A stretch of 64,000 nt of DNA from Pelobacter propionicus DSM 2379 (GTDB lineage Bacteria; Desulfobacterota; Desulfuromonadia; Geobacterales; Pseudopelobacteraceae): NCBI RefSeq assembly GCF_000015045.1, contig NC_008609.1:3944001-4008000 (forward strand). The letters are read 5' to 3'. This document shows positions 1 through 9,032 of the stretch, one piece after another (position 1 is the first letter of the stretch; every line of letters begins with the position of its first letter). The position numbers and the translations under genes are program-made. Under the pieces are notes generated by a model, which did not search any database, was not told where the DNA came from, and was given only the letters and a program-made list of their open reading frames with translations.

Positions 1-232
1 AAAAGTACTGAAACCAGTATCAGGAGGGGGAAAAATTTGTTCTTTAACATTGTAACCTCCAGAAGAAGGGTGCCCATGGTTGGGCTCCCCTAGGGTACTG
101 CCGCACAGATTCAGAGATGAACGTCAGTATGGGTTGTCGTGCGTCGAGCGATCCGGTTCCGGAGGCGCCCCCAAAAAACCCGCCACAAGTATGCATGTGA
201 TTTTTTACCTGCCCCTCCTTTTTGTATGGTGG
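1..232. other. Intergenic stretch at the window edge
   Basis: No supportable gene is seen between the left edge and the end of terC. The short open frames here show no ribosome-binding site or recognisable protein. No clear terminator for the leftward htpX-terC unit is visible either. A leftward T6 run near 170-176 follows only a weak possible stem. Confidence 0.5.
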
Positions 233-1171
233 TCACACATTTGCCGGCACCCCTTCCCGCTGGCGCGGCCCGAAGAAGAGCGAAGCCAGGACGGCAACGG
301 CCAGTGACAGGAAGATGACCGTCAGCGACACGGTGATGGGGATATGGAAGCCGCTTGCGGCCGCAATCATCTTTCCGCCCACGAAGAGCAGGATGAACGA
401 TATGCCGAATTTGAGGTAGGCGAACATTTCCATGACGTTCGCCAGCAGGAAATACAGCGCCCGCAACCCCATGATGGCGAATATGTTGGAGGTAAAGACG
501 ATGAACGGGTCGAGGGTTATGGCAAAGATGGCCGGGATGGAGTCGATGGCAAACACCAGATCGCTCCACTCGATCATGAGCAGTGTCACCAAAAGGGGGC
601 TTGCCACCACCATCCCCCGCCGCCGGGTGATGAACCAGTCTCCCCAGGTGCGCCGGGTAACGGGCAACAGTTTACGGATTGCCCTGACCATCAGGTTCTT
701 TTCCGGTTCCACCTTGCCCTCGCCGCCAAAAGCCATCTTGAAGGCCGTCACGACCAGCAGGGCGCCAAAAAGATAGAACAGCCAGTGGAACCGCGCCAGC
801 AACCCGACACCGGCAAAGATGAAGATCGCCCGCATCACCAGGGCGCCGATAATCCCCCACTTGAGGATGCGTGCCTGATGGTGGCCACGCACGCCGAAGT
901 AGGAAAAAATCATGATAAAGACGAACAGGTTATCAACCGAGAGTGACTTCTCGATGACATAGCCGCTGAAGAACTCCAGCGCCTTGGCGCTCCCCATGGT
1001 CATATAAATCCCCATGTTGAAGGCAAGGGCCAGGGCAATCCAGACCATGCTCCAGGTCAGAGCCTCGCGAAACGAAACCTCGTGGCTTTTCCGGTTGAGT
1101 CCAAGGTCAACGACAAGCATGGCGCCGAAGAGAAGAGTAAAAACGGTCCACATGATGGTGGTTTCAGTCAT
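233..1171 (-). CDS. TerC/Alx-family integral membrane protein
   Basis: This 312-residue protein is almost entirely hydrophobic, with about eight or nine membrane segments. It carries the acidic membrane motifs typical of the TerC/Alx family: SVDNLFVF in the first half and EWSDLVFAIDSIPA in the second. Family members are linked to manganese export and tellurium or pH stress; Alx of E. coli exports Mn2+. The ATG is preceded by AAGGATTA on the coding strand. It lies 121 bp downstream of htpX on the same strand. The leader upstream of htpX looks like a manganese-sensing riboswitch, which fits a Mn-export role. The ion is inferred from the family and the riboswitch, not shown. Confidence 0.9.
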   Translation of the reverse strand: MTETTIMWTVFTLLFGAMLVVDLGLNRKSHEVSFREALTWSMVWIALALAFNMGIYMTMGSAKALEFFSGYVIEKSLSVDNLFVFIMIFSYFGVRGHHQARILKWGIIGALVMRAIFIFAGVGLLARFHWLFYLFGALLVVTAFKMAFGGEGKVEPEKNLMVRAIRKLLPVTRRTWGDWFITRRRGMVVASPLLVTLLMIEWSDLVFAIDSIPAIFAITLDPFIVFTSNIFAIMGLRALYFLLANVMEMFAYLKFGISFILLFVGGKMIAAASGFHIPITVSLTVIFLSLAVAVLASLFFGPRQREGVPANV

Positions 1172-1292
1172 CGGGGATAATCCTTTTCATGGTGTCGAAG
1201 GCAGCAATCGTGGTGTGTGCTGCCGCGGCATCAGGGCGACGGCAGGGCGGCTGACCGTGCCGGTGGCGTTTTCGGCCTTGCGGAAAAACCGC

Positions 1293-2150
1293 TTACCGCC
1301 CTCTCGTTCCCATGCTTTCCAGCCGGGCAATGCGTTCCTCCATGGGAGGATGCGTGGAAAACAGGTTCGCCAGAGAGCGACCGCTCAGGGGATTCACGAT
1401 GAACATGTGGGCGGTCGCGGGTCGGGCCTCCTGCATCGGGATCATGTGGGATGCGGTATGGAGCTTTCGCAGTGCGCCGGCCAGAGCCAGAGGATTGCCG
1501 CATATCCTGGCGCCGGTCTCGTCGGCAAGATACTCCCGGGAGCGGGAGACGGCCATCTGGATCAGCATGGCCGCAATCGGGGCGACGATGGCCATGACAA
1601 GTGAACCGATCAGGCCTCCGGAACCCTCCTCGTCATCGCCTCTCCCCGCCCCGAGCAGGGCGCCCCACTGGAGCATGTTGCCGATCATGGAAATCGCGCC
1701 GGCAAACGTGGCGGCGATGGTGCCGACCAGAATGTCACGGTTCCGGACATGGGCCAGTTCATGGGCCATGACTCCTGCCAGTTCCTCGGACGAGAGAATG
1801 CGTAAAATCCCCGCGGTGGCGGCAACGGCGGCATGCTCCGGATTCCGGCCAGTTGCGAAGGCGTTGGGGCTTTCGGATGGAATGATGTAGACCTTTGGCA
1901 TGGGGAGACCGGCCTGGAGCGCCAGCCTCCGCACCATGCCGTAGAAGGCGGGGTTATCGTGCTCGCTGATCTCCTGAGCGCCGTACATCTTCAGGACTAT
2001 CTTGTCGGAAAACCAGTAGGAGAAGAAGTTCATGGCAGCTGCCATGAAGAAGGCGAAAACCATACCGGTCTTGCCGCCGATGGCGCTTCCCATCAGGACC
2101 ATCAGCACGGTGAGGAGAGAGAGGAGAAGGGTTGTCTTGAGTTGATTCAT
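1293..2150 (-). CDS. htpX: HtpX-like membrane zinc metalloprotease (M48)
   Basis: The protein has 285 residues, close to E. coli HtpX (about 293). Two N-terminal membrane segments are followed by the zinc motif HELAH at residues 130-134. A downstream [10 protein letters not shown] segment supplies the third zinc ligand, and a second hydrophobic pair lies between them. HtpX degrades misfolded inner-membrane proteins and works alongside FtsH. GGAGGT stands 8 bp before the ATG. It is the first gene behind the yybP-ykoY-type leader and is followed by terC. Pairing with terC suggests a membrane or metal stress unit, which is an inference. Confidence 0.95.
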   Translation of the reverse strand: MNQLKTTLLLSLLTVLMVLMGSAIGGKTGMVFAFFMAAAMNFFSYWFSDKIVLKMYGAQEISEHDNPAFYGMVRRLALQAGLPMPKVYIIPSESPNAFATGRNPEHAAVAATAGILRILSSEELAGVMAHELAHVRNRDILVGTIAATFAGAISMIGNMLQWGALLGAGRGDDEEGSGGLIGSLVMAIVAPIAAMLIQMAVSRSREYLADETGARICGNPLALAGALRKLHTASHMIPMQEARPATAHMFIVNPLSGRSLANLFSTHPPMEERIARLESMGTRGR

Positions 2151-2187
2151 CGTGATTACCTCCGACGATTGGGGTATCGCCGGGGGT

Positions 2188-2235
2188 AATAAAAAAGACC
2201 TTTACCCCCGGCATGTGAGCCTGGATAAAGGTCTT
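2188..2235 (-). terminator. Intrinsic terminator in the htpX leader (riboswitch expression platform)
   Basis: On the minus strand AAGACCTTTA (2226-2235) pairs with TAAAGGTCTT (2195-2204), and a T-rich run follows at 2188-2195. It lies between the aptamer-like region and the htpX start codon. This is the arrangement expected for attenuation by a transcriptional riboswitch. Confidence 0.85.
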
Positions 2236-2338
2236 GTTGGCACATGAATGCCCCGGTCCCGGGTCTTTCGACCGTAATGACGGAATCCGGGTCGGCCTTG
2301 TCGGTGGCCGATAACTACTCCCCTTTAGTGGAGGGGAT
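2236..2338 (-). promoter_or_regulatory. yybP-ykoY (manganese) riboswitch-like leader
   Basis: On the minus strand this leader contains AAAGGGGAGTAG (2315-2327) and later ACCGACAAGGCCGACCCGG, the kind of conserved loop sequences seen in yybP-ykoY aptamers. The class binds Mn2+ and commonly precedes TerC/Alx-type or cation-transport genes. An intrinsic terminator follows directly, and the next genes are htpX and terC. In this class Mn2+ binding normally relieves termination. Recognition is by eye; no covariance-model score is available. Confidence 0.75.
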
Positions 2339-2494
2339 AATAGTGTGAGCAGCGTGCGTGTGTCAATCTATTTTCCAACACGCCATGTAATCCCCCATTT
2401 TTCCCTGTCACCCTTCACCAGTTTCGCAAAAAGAGCTGCCGATGGGATAAACGAAACCGGACTGCGCGCCGGGCAGCATGAATCTGTCGTGCCA

Positions 2495-3271
2495 TCAGCG
2501 TTCCGGGCAATAGCGTTTGGGACGGTACACCTCAAGGCGCCAAACGTTAAGCAGGTTGACAGCAGCCCGGTACCAGGTCGGAACAACCGGATAGAGCTTG
2601 ACGCCATCCAGGACCTGATCTAGCAGTGATCTGTCCCGGATGCCATGGACCAGACGGATTTCCGGAGTCAGTCGAAGTTTTTCCTCATGGTGGACAAGGG
2701 CATACCACCGGTTAAGTTCAACGAACTTATCCCGATCAAGATCAGTAAAGGGGCGGCGGGTATCGAAGGTTCCATCCAGGTTGAATACGGGCTTTATGAA
2801 ACTCCAGTAATCCCGAGCGTAAATCGCCACCCCATTTATCCGTCGTTTCATACCCCACTTGCGGTCCCTCACTCGGTATCCCGCTATCTTACACCCGTCG
2901 TTCCACATCGATAGAAAGAAGTCAAAGGCGTCCCTGCGCACGGGGAGGACGTCAGACTCCCACCATAGCCAGGCATCGCAGTCCATGGACTCCTCGATGT
3001 ATCGCGCCACCCGGAACCATTCCAAGGCAACGCAAGCCCACCTCTTCGTGTTCGGAGGGTCTTCGTAGTGGAGGAACGAGTGATCGAAGTCTGTGGCGAG
3101 TCTGCAATCAAGGGCGCTGACAAATAGAAAATGGAAGGGGGATGACATCTCCACCAGGTCGTCCCAGCGGGAGAGCAGTTCCTGAAACATAGCGAACTCT
3201 CGTTCGTTATGGTACGCCATCACAAACAGGAGGGTTCGCTTCTGCGGAGAAGATTCAGATGAGAAGCTCAT
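2495..3271 (-). CDS. Glycosyltransferase-like protein of unknown specificity
   Basis: This 258-residue soluble protein begins with a beta-strand-like LLFVMAYHNEREF segment. Midway it has an acidic WLWWESDVLPV segment that resembles the metal-binding DxD region of nucleotide-sugar transferases. No signal peptide or membrane segment is seen. Its start overlaps the stop of the upstream epimerase gene by 4 bp (ATGA), so the two are probably translationally coupled. A role in transferring the sugar made by that epimerase is an inference. I do not recognise the exact family. Confidence 0.55.
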   Translation of the reverse strand: MSFSSESSPQKRTLLFVMAYHNEREFAMFQELLSRWDDLVEMSSPFHFLFVSALDCRLATDFDHSFLHYEDPPNTKRWACVALEWFRVARYIEESMDCDAWLWWESDVLPVRRDAFDFFLSMWNDGCKIAGYRVRDRKWGMKRRINGVAIYARDYWSFIKPVFNLDGTFDTRRPFTDLDRDKFVELNRWYALVHHEEKLRLTPEIRLVHGIRDRSLLDQVLDGVKLYPVVPTWYRAAVNLLNVWRLEVYRPKRYCPER

Positions 3272-4233
3272 ATTCCGGCTCTCACCTGTGCCTCGATCCA
3301 GCCATAGGTCGCGGCTATCCCCTGACGAAGGCTGATACTTGGGGTAAACCCGGTAACCTCGGCAAGACGTTTGTTGTCGGAGTTGCGCCCACGCACTCCC
3401 TGTGGTCCCTCAATATGTTCGATGCGGAGTTCGGCGCCCGCGACCTCGAAAATCAGCCGGGCAAGTTCGTTGATCGAAACCATCTCGTCGCGACCAAGGT
3501 TCAGTGGCTCGGTGTAGCCGGATTCCAGGATGCGCGCCAAGCCCTGGATGCAGTCATCGATAAAGCAGAATGAGCGGGTCTGTCTACCATCACCCCAGAT
3601 CTGGATACTATCCCTGCCCTTGAGACATGCCTCGGCTACTTTTCGGCACAGGGCAGCCGGAGCCTTCTCCCTCCCTCCCTGCCAGGCTCCCAGTGGGCCG
3701 TAGATATTGTGAAAACGGACAATACGGGTATCAACCCCGTGTTCGAGGCGGTAATAATGGCACAGTTGCTCGGCATAGAGTTTTTCCCAGCCATACCCGT
3801 CCTGGGGCTTGGCAGGATACGCCATTGTCTCTGCCAGGGGTATCGCCGCTTCCGCCTCCTGGAGGTGTTCAGGATAAACGCAGGCTGATGATGTGTAGAG
3901 CAGGCGCCCTACCTTCGCCTTGCGGGCGGCCTCAAGGGTGTTGATGTCAATACGGGTGTTGTCCCGCATGATATCGGCGTGATTGCGGGAGATGAAACCC
4001 ATCCCGCCCATGTCTGCGGCAAGCGCATACACATCGTCTACTCCCAGGAAGAGCGATTCCCATTCAGCCGTTGTTTCGCGAAGATCCTGCAACACGAACC
4101 GGCTCGCAGCACTCTTTTCGAACTCGGGGAGTTTTCGGTCCACAGCAATCACTTCGTGGCCCCGACGTACCAGATCCTTTACCAAATGGTGGCCGATAAA
4201 ACCACCGGCCCCGGTGACAAGCACTTTTCTCAT
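3268..4233 (-). CDS. GDP-mannose 3,5-epimerase-like NAD-dependent epimerase
   Basis: This extended short-chain dehydrogenase has about 321 residues. It shows the NAD-binding VTGAGGFIGHH motif at the N-terminus and the catalytic YGWEKLYAEQL (YxxxK) motif. The segment AADMGGMGFISRNHADIM closely resembles plant GDP-mannose 3,5-epimerase, which converts GDP-D-mannose to GDP-L-galactose or GDP-L-gulose. I chose the ATG at 4233 because GGGGGGAG stands just upstream; an in-frame start at 4251 is also open. It is coupled to the downstream glycosyltransferase-like gene. Exact product sugar is uncertain. Confidence 0.8.
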   Translation of the reverse strand: MRKVLVTGAGGFIGHHLVKDLVRRGHEVIAVDRKLPEFEKSAASRFVLQDLRETTAEWESLFLGVDDVYALAADMGGMGFISRNHADIMRDNTRIDINTLEAARKAKVGRLLYTSSACVYPEHLQEAEAAIPLAETMAYPAKPQDGYGWEKLYAEQLCHYYRLEHGVDTRIVRFHNIYGPLGAWQGGREKAPAALCRKVAEACLKGRDSIQIWGDGRQTRSFCFIDDCIQGLARILESGYTEPLNLGRDEMVSINELARLIFEVAGAELRIEHIEGPQGVRGRNSDNKRLAEVTGFTPSISLRQGIAATYGWIEAQVRAGI

Positions 4234-4384
4234 AACAAGAACTCCCCCCATGCCTCTCGAAACGACCAGAAGAGAACCGCAATATACTCAAAGTAGCCAG
4301 AAATTGACACCAATGCATCAGAATTCGACAGGTTCCGGGGTAATTCTATCGTCGGAATTGAAATCGACAGACCGGAATCTGCTC

Positions 4385-7300
4385 TCACACCTCGATCCTG
4401 AACTCGGCACCGCCGTCGATGTTGCGGGCGGTCAGCCTGCCACCCATGTTCTTCTCGATGATGGCCTTGGACATGAACAGGCCTACTCCCGTTCCCGACT
4501 GCGGCCCCTTGGTGGTGAAATAGGGATCGAAGATCTTGCCCTTGATCTCCTCGGGGATGCCGCCGGCGTTGTCCACAATCGTCACCACGGCCCTGTCGCC
4601 CTCGCCAAACATGCTGACCGTCACCCGGGGTTGATGCGTTCCCCGTTCCGCCAGAACATCCCTGGCGTTGTTCAGGATGTTGAGCAGTACCTGGGCAAAC
4701 TCGTTCCGGTAGCCGAAAATACTGGAGTCTTCCACGGCATTGACCACGATGCCGATATGCTGGTTCCTGAAACTGTCTCTGACAAGCGCCAGGGTGGTAT
4801 CGATCGCCTCGCGGACCCGGAAGTGCATTTTTTCCTTATCCGGCCTGAAATAGTTCCTGAAATCGTCGATGGTTTTGGACATGTGCTGGATAATATCCAT
4901 CGCCTGCAGCACGTTTTCGTCCAGAAACTCTCCGGTGAGTTCGCCGTAATCATGGAAGATGGGCAACTGCTGGATAATCAGCCCGAGATTGTTGAGCGGT
5001 TGGCGCCACTGGTGGGCGATGTTGCCGATCATCTCCCCCATTGCCGCCAGGCGGCTCTGCTGAATGAGCATGCGCTCTTTTTCGCGAAGGGCTTCCACCG
5101 CCTGCAGCCGTTCGATCGTCTCCTGGCGCAGGGCCCGCTCCGCCTCCTTCCGCTCGGTGATGTCGCGAAAGTACCAGACTTTTCCGAAGTATGTTCCGTC
5201 ATCTCCCAGCATGGGCGCCGAATACCTGTCAAATACCCTGCCGTCTTTCAGGAGGATCTCCTCCCAGCTCTTCTCCTCCCGGTTATCGTAGAGTTCATTC
5301 ACCCTGGACAGGAATCCCTCGCTGTCGGTTACCCTCGACGCAGCCAACTCCAGAAGCGGCGCTTCGCCAGCTTTCGTCAGTGCGGGCGGGATGCCCCACA
5401 GTTCAAGGAAGCGCCGGTTACAGGATATGATCTTATGCTCTTCGTCCACGACGAGGATGCCGTCGATAAACGTCTCGTTTTGCGTCGAAAGGATCAGATT
5501 CTTGAACTCCAGCTCCTTTGTCCGTTCGGCCACCAGGTTTTCAAGCTCTTCGTTCAGCTTTTTCAGGGCATCCTCGGCCCGCTTGCGCTGGAATGCCTCC
5601 ACGATGGCCGGCGCCAGACCTTCAAGGAACTCCCGTTCCTCCTGGCAATAGCCTCCATCGCGATTGCCCACCCCAATCATGCCGATGGTTTTTTCGCCGT
5701 CCTTCAGGGGAACACCGAGAAAAGACGCAAGCGGGGGATGCCCCGCGGGGAGGCCGATGCTGTCCGGGTGCGATGCAGGGTCATTGGTGAAGAACGATGC
5801 ACCGTCCAGGAGCACCCTGCTGTAGATACCGTGCATAGGGAAGACAGCCGATGGCCTATGGTTACCGTCACAATCGTGCATGGAGCAGGCAGCCCATCCG
5901 GTCTCGCTGATCACGATGTCATGAAACAGACCGTCGGCGCCGATTTCACCGATGAAGCCAAAGCTGCTGGCGGTGATCTCCTCGGCAACATTCAGGCAGG
6001 CATCCGCCAGCTCCTCCTCGGTCCGGCACTGAAGCGCCTCCTTGAAGATGAAGTTTATCCCCATGAGGAGCGCGTTACGCCGGGCAATCGCCTCCCCGGC
6101 CAACTTGCGCTCGGTTATGTCGGTGATGAAGGAATAGTAGTACTGCGGGGTTCCCTCCATATCCGAGACCATGTGGACCAGCAGTTCGACGGGCACACGG
6201 CTACCGTCCTTGCGGATCAGCTCCTTCTCGTACCTGACCGGCTTTCCGGTACGCTGGAGCTCATCCAACGTCTCCTGCTCGACCTGCCGCCATTCCGGCG
6301 GCGTGAGGGTCGTGGCCCAATCGATGCACATCAGTTCTGCGACGGTATAACCGCTGAGCTGCTCAAACGCATCATTGACAAGCCCCACCCGCCCGTCAGG
6401 ATAGCTCTGTACAAAGGGCTGGGCCGCATGTCGAACGATATCGGCCAGGAATTCATTTTGCTCTTGGCTCGTGCGCAGGGAATCCATCAAGGCGTCCCGC
6501 TCCGCCAGCGACCGGGCCAGCTTGATATTGCTGTAGCTGAGCTTGGAGATCAGGGCGACGAACTTGATGAAATAGTCCATGGCATGTTCCACTGAGCTCC
6601 TGCTCAGGCGCGGCACGGTTGCGAGGGCGGCCAGGTACTCCGCCTCGTCAAAACCGTAGCGCGCCGCCTGGGAGCGGAACAGCTCGTGGTCCGGCTCTTC
6701 GTCGTCAAAGAAGAATTGCCCCATGAAGAGATTGCCGAAGCACTTCCCTCCCATCACAATGGGGGTGGCGATATCCCACATGTTGTTCCTGCACTTGTAC
6801 AGCCTGAGCTCGCCCTCGGAAATACCGGCAGTGAGCTGGATGTCGCTTTCAACGCAGAACATGCTGGTTTCGGGGTGCCTCCGGTGGAAGGTAGTGCAGA
6901 TCGACTGCCATCCAACCCTGATCAGTATGGTGCCTTCGGAATCGATCAGCGCCATGGGAATACGGGTAAGTCCGTAAAAGGCATCCATGAGTGCCTGGAT
7001 CGTCTGCGTGTCAATGATGTCAGCCAGACTCAGGCTGCCGATGTCACCCTCGGGGGCGAGAATACTCTCCAGCTTCAGCCTGACACGCTGTTCGCTTGCG
7101 CGCAGGGCATCCTCCATCCGCTTCCGTTCGGTGATGTCGTGGGCGATATGAACGGAACCGATGCGCTCTCCCTCCTCATCCAGAAGCGGCGTGGTGACAA
7201 CCTGGAAATCACCGCCAAAGAGGTCGATACGCATCTCTTCCACATGTTCGCCGCCATCCCGTATGGTTCTCGAATGGGGGCAGCATTGATGGGGAACCGC

Positions 7301-8410
7301 TCCCCCATGAATAACCTCATAACAGGTCAGCCCGACGCACTGCTCGGGTTCGCGTCCGAGACGCCGCGCCATGGCTTCATTGACCCGCAGCACCCGGTGC
7401 TGGTTATCGATGATGGAGATCAGGGCCGGAACGCTGGCAAAGGTCCTTTCCCACTCTTCCTTGGCGCGGCGCTGCGCTTCCTCGGCCAGTTTGCGTTCGG
7501 TGATATCGATGAATGCGCCGATGGCGCCGCGCGGCCGGCCGCGGCCGTCCCGCAGCGGCACGGCATTGCCGAACATGGTACGAACGGTCCCGTCCGCGAA
7601 GACACGCTCATACTCGTAATCCCTGACCTCCTGTCCGGCTGCCGCCAACTGAACGGGCAGGAGCCGGGCCGGAATCTCCCGGCCATGTCTCATCAGGACA
7701 AAATTGGTCGGCTGTTCGAGAACAGGGGCTGATTTGGAAAAGTTGATGGTGAGGGGCAGCCCGCTCATTTCCTGGGTGACGCGACTGCCGGATATGTGAC
7801 GGCACTCCGCATCGTGGGCTATCAGGACCGCCGCCGGCACCGCATCCATGAGTGCCGCCATCTCCGCCCTGCAGCGTGCCGCCTCGCCCTGGGCTGCCCG
7901 CAATGCCTGCTCGGCCTGCCCGCGTCCGGTTATGTCCGTAACCACGGCACGGCATTCCTCCCCGGATCGGCAGACAATCGCCTCGATCTGAAGAGAGAGC
8001 AGCGTATGCCCGTGCTTGCGGAATACGATCTCGCAGGTTTCCGGGGCGCCCTCCGCGAAGACCCTTTGGAGAAAGTCATGGAAAAGGGGGCGGGCTTCAT
8101 CGGACAGGAACGGGTCCAGGGAGCAACCGACCAACGAGGAGCGGGAACTTCCCAGCAGTTCCGCGCAGCTGTGATTGACGGAACGGATATCCCCCTGGCG
8201 CCCCAGATACAGGTACCCCACCGGAGCGGCCTCGTAGAGGTCGCCGACCAGTTTCAGGAGGGTCTGCACCGTTTGGCTTCCGTCCTGCTGCCACGGGCGT
8301 TCATCGTCCTGCCTGAGCGGCGGGATTGGGCAGGTTTCAAGGCGCGCCAACTCTTCCATAAGGTATTCCAGCGTCGAGGAGCAGAGGGGTAGTCCGTTAT
8401 CGTTTCCCAT
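4385..8410 (-). CDS. Large PAS/PocR/GAF sensor histidine kinase
   Basis: From the ATG at 8410 the protein has about 1,341 residues; a GTG at 8524 would add 38 Phe/Cys-rich residues and looks less likely. Counting from the longer form, PAS-like domains lie at about 95-205, 215-350 and 360-480, a PocR sensory domain at about 495-660, a further PAS at 690-810, a GAF at 815-970 and a last PAS at 1000-1130. A HisKA domain follows (IAHQWRQPLNNLG; phospho-acceptor His), then an HATPase_c domain with DNAGGIPEE and GTGVGLFMSK. Five repeats of an ITERK or similar signature close the PAS domains. No membrane segments are obvious, so it is probably cytoplasmic. No response regulator is adjacent. Its kinase end closely resembles the kinase at 31185-32429. 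Confidence 0.9.
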   Translation of the reverse strand: MGNDNGLPLCSSTLEYLMEELARLETCPIPPLRQDDERPWQQDGSQTVQTLLKLVGDLYEAAPVGYLYLGRQGDIRSVNHSCAELLGSSRSSLVGCSLDPFLSDEARPLFHDFLQRVFAEGAPETCEIVFRKHGHTLLSLQIEAIVCRSGEECRAVVTDITGRGQAEQALRAAQGEAARCRAEMAALMDAVPAAVLIAHDAECRHISGSRVTQEMSGLPLTINFSKSAPVLEQPTNFVLMRHGREIPARLLPVQLAAAGQEVRDYEYERVFADGTVRTMFGNAVPLRDGRGRPRGAIGAFIDITERKLAEEAQRRAKEEWERTFASVPALISIIDNQHRVLRVNEAMARRLGREPEQCVGLTCYEVIHGGAVPHQCCPHSRTIRDGGEHVEEMRIDLFGGDFQVVTTPLLDEEGERIGSVHIAHDITERKRMEDALRASEQRVRLKLESILAPEGDIGSLSLADIIDTQTIQALMDAFYGLTRIPMALIDSEGTILIRVGWQSICTTFHRRHPETSMFCVESDIQLTAGISEGELRLYKCRNNMWDIATPIVMGGKCFGNLFMGQFFFDDEEPDHELFRSQAARYGFDEAEYLAALATVPRLSRSSVEHAMDYFIKFVALISKLSYSNIKLARSLAERDALMDSLRTSQEQNEFLADIVRHAAQPFVQSYPDGRVGLVNDAFEQLSGYTVAELMCIDWATTLTPPEWRQVEQETLDELQRTGKPVRYEKELIRKDGSRVPVELLVHMVSDMEGTPQYYYSFITDITERKLAGEAIARRNALLMGINFIFKEALQCRTEEELADACLNVAEEITASSFGFIGEIGADGLFHDIVISETGWAACSMHDCDGNHRPSAVFPMHGIYSRVLLDGASFFTNDPASHPDSIGLPAGHPPLASFLGVPLKDGEKTIGMIGVGNRDGGYCQEEREFLEGLAPAIVEAFQRKRAEDALKKLNEELENLVAERTKELEFKNLILSTQNETFIDGILVVDEEHKIISCNRRFLELWGIPPALTKAGEAPLLELAASRVTDSEGFLSRVNELYDNREEKSWEEILLKDGRVFDRYSAPMLGDDGTYFGKVWYFRDITERKEAERALRQETIERLQAVEALREKERMLIQQSRLAAMGEMIGNIAHQWRQPLNNLGLIIQQLPIFHDYGELTGEFLDENVLQAMDIIQHMSKTIDDFRNYFRPDKEKMHFRVREAIDTTLALVRDSFRNQHIGIVVNAVEDSSIFGYRNEFAQVLLNILNNARDVLAERGTHQPRVTVSMFGEGDRAVVTIVDNAGGIPEEIKGKIFDPYFTTKGPQSGTGVGLFMSKAIIEKNMGGRLTARNIDGGAEFRIEV

Positions 8411-9032
8411 CGCGTGGTTTCCGTTTCGTACAGGCGTATGGTGGATGCTTCCCGAGGCAGCCTGACCATAAAATGCTTTAAGATAAAAACAGGCGGGGAA
8501 AAATGCAACTGATTTTTGAAACACCGTCTCGATTTGAAACAGAGGCGAAGTGGCGTGATCCTATGGGCGGACAACCGCCCCCGGAGAACGGAGATCGGAA
8601 TTCCGGGAAGCTAAAGCCAAGGTGAAAGTATCGCTCAGTCACAAGCCGCAACGGTCCGCCACGCCATGGGCGGTTGGCCGCCCCGAAACCGGCCACCATG
8701 CCTGACCGGCCGGTAGCCCCCCCGTTCACCGACGGGAGGGGGTCGGGGCAACAGGGAACGACTGTACCGGAACCTGTGTATCACATCTTGTTTTTTCGGG
8801 GCGTTCCGGGTAGGATGGCCCCCTGTCGCTCTCGAACAAGGGCAACAAAGTAAAGGCCGCGGAACGCCGGAAAGAAAAGGGCGGTTTTTTCGAGTAGTTG
8901 CTTCCGCCAGAGCCCGCCCGTCGCGGTTCGCATCCGAAGGGCAACCGGCGTTTTAGGAAACCGCGGGACAAGCGCCCGCAATTTCGTGGCACTCCCGTTA
9001 ATTTCAAAGCCCCTGCGAAAGGACCGTTGCAA
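8411..9032. other. Non-coding hairpin-rich gap between kinase and nadA
   Basis: About 620 bp holds no convincing gene. Several GC-rich hairpins are visible: GGGCGG-ACAA-CCGCCC (8565-8580), its inverted partner GGGCGG-TTGG-CCGCCC (8668-8683), CCGGCC/GGCCGG pairs near 8690-8713, and a CCCCC/GGGGG stem near 8717-8742. GTGGCG near 8550 can pair with CGCCAC near 8658, enclosing the first hairpins. GGCGTTCC near 8801 can pair with GGAACGCC near 8861. The gap must also carry the promoters of the two divergent genes; none could be fixed. Confidence 0.5.

Noticed and set aside
3983..6595. 870-codon open frame antisense to the large histidine kinase
   Set aside because: It is a mirror of a GC-rich gene with clear domains on the other strand. 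Its product shows no family features and no ribosome site.
8478..8729. 83-codon open frame on the minus strand in the kinase-nadA gap
   Set aside because: No ribosome site and no known family; it crosses the hairpin cluster.
8540..8760. Possible cobalamin or cyclic-di-GMP riboswitch
   Set aside because: GGTGAAA and CCGCAACGGT strings look like parts of a cobalamin aptamer, but the stem that should flank them does not pair and no B12 box is present. No GEMM core is present either.
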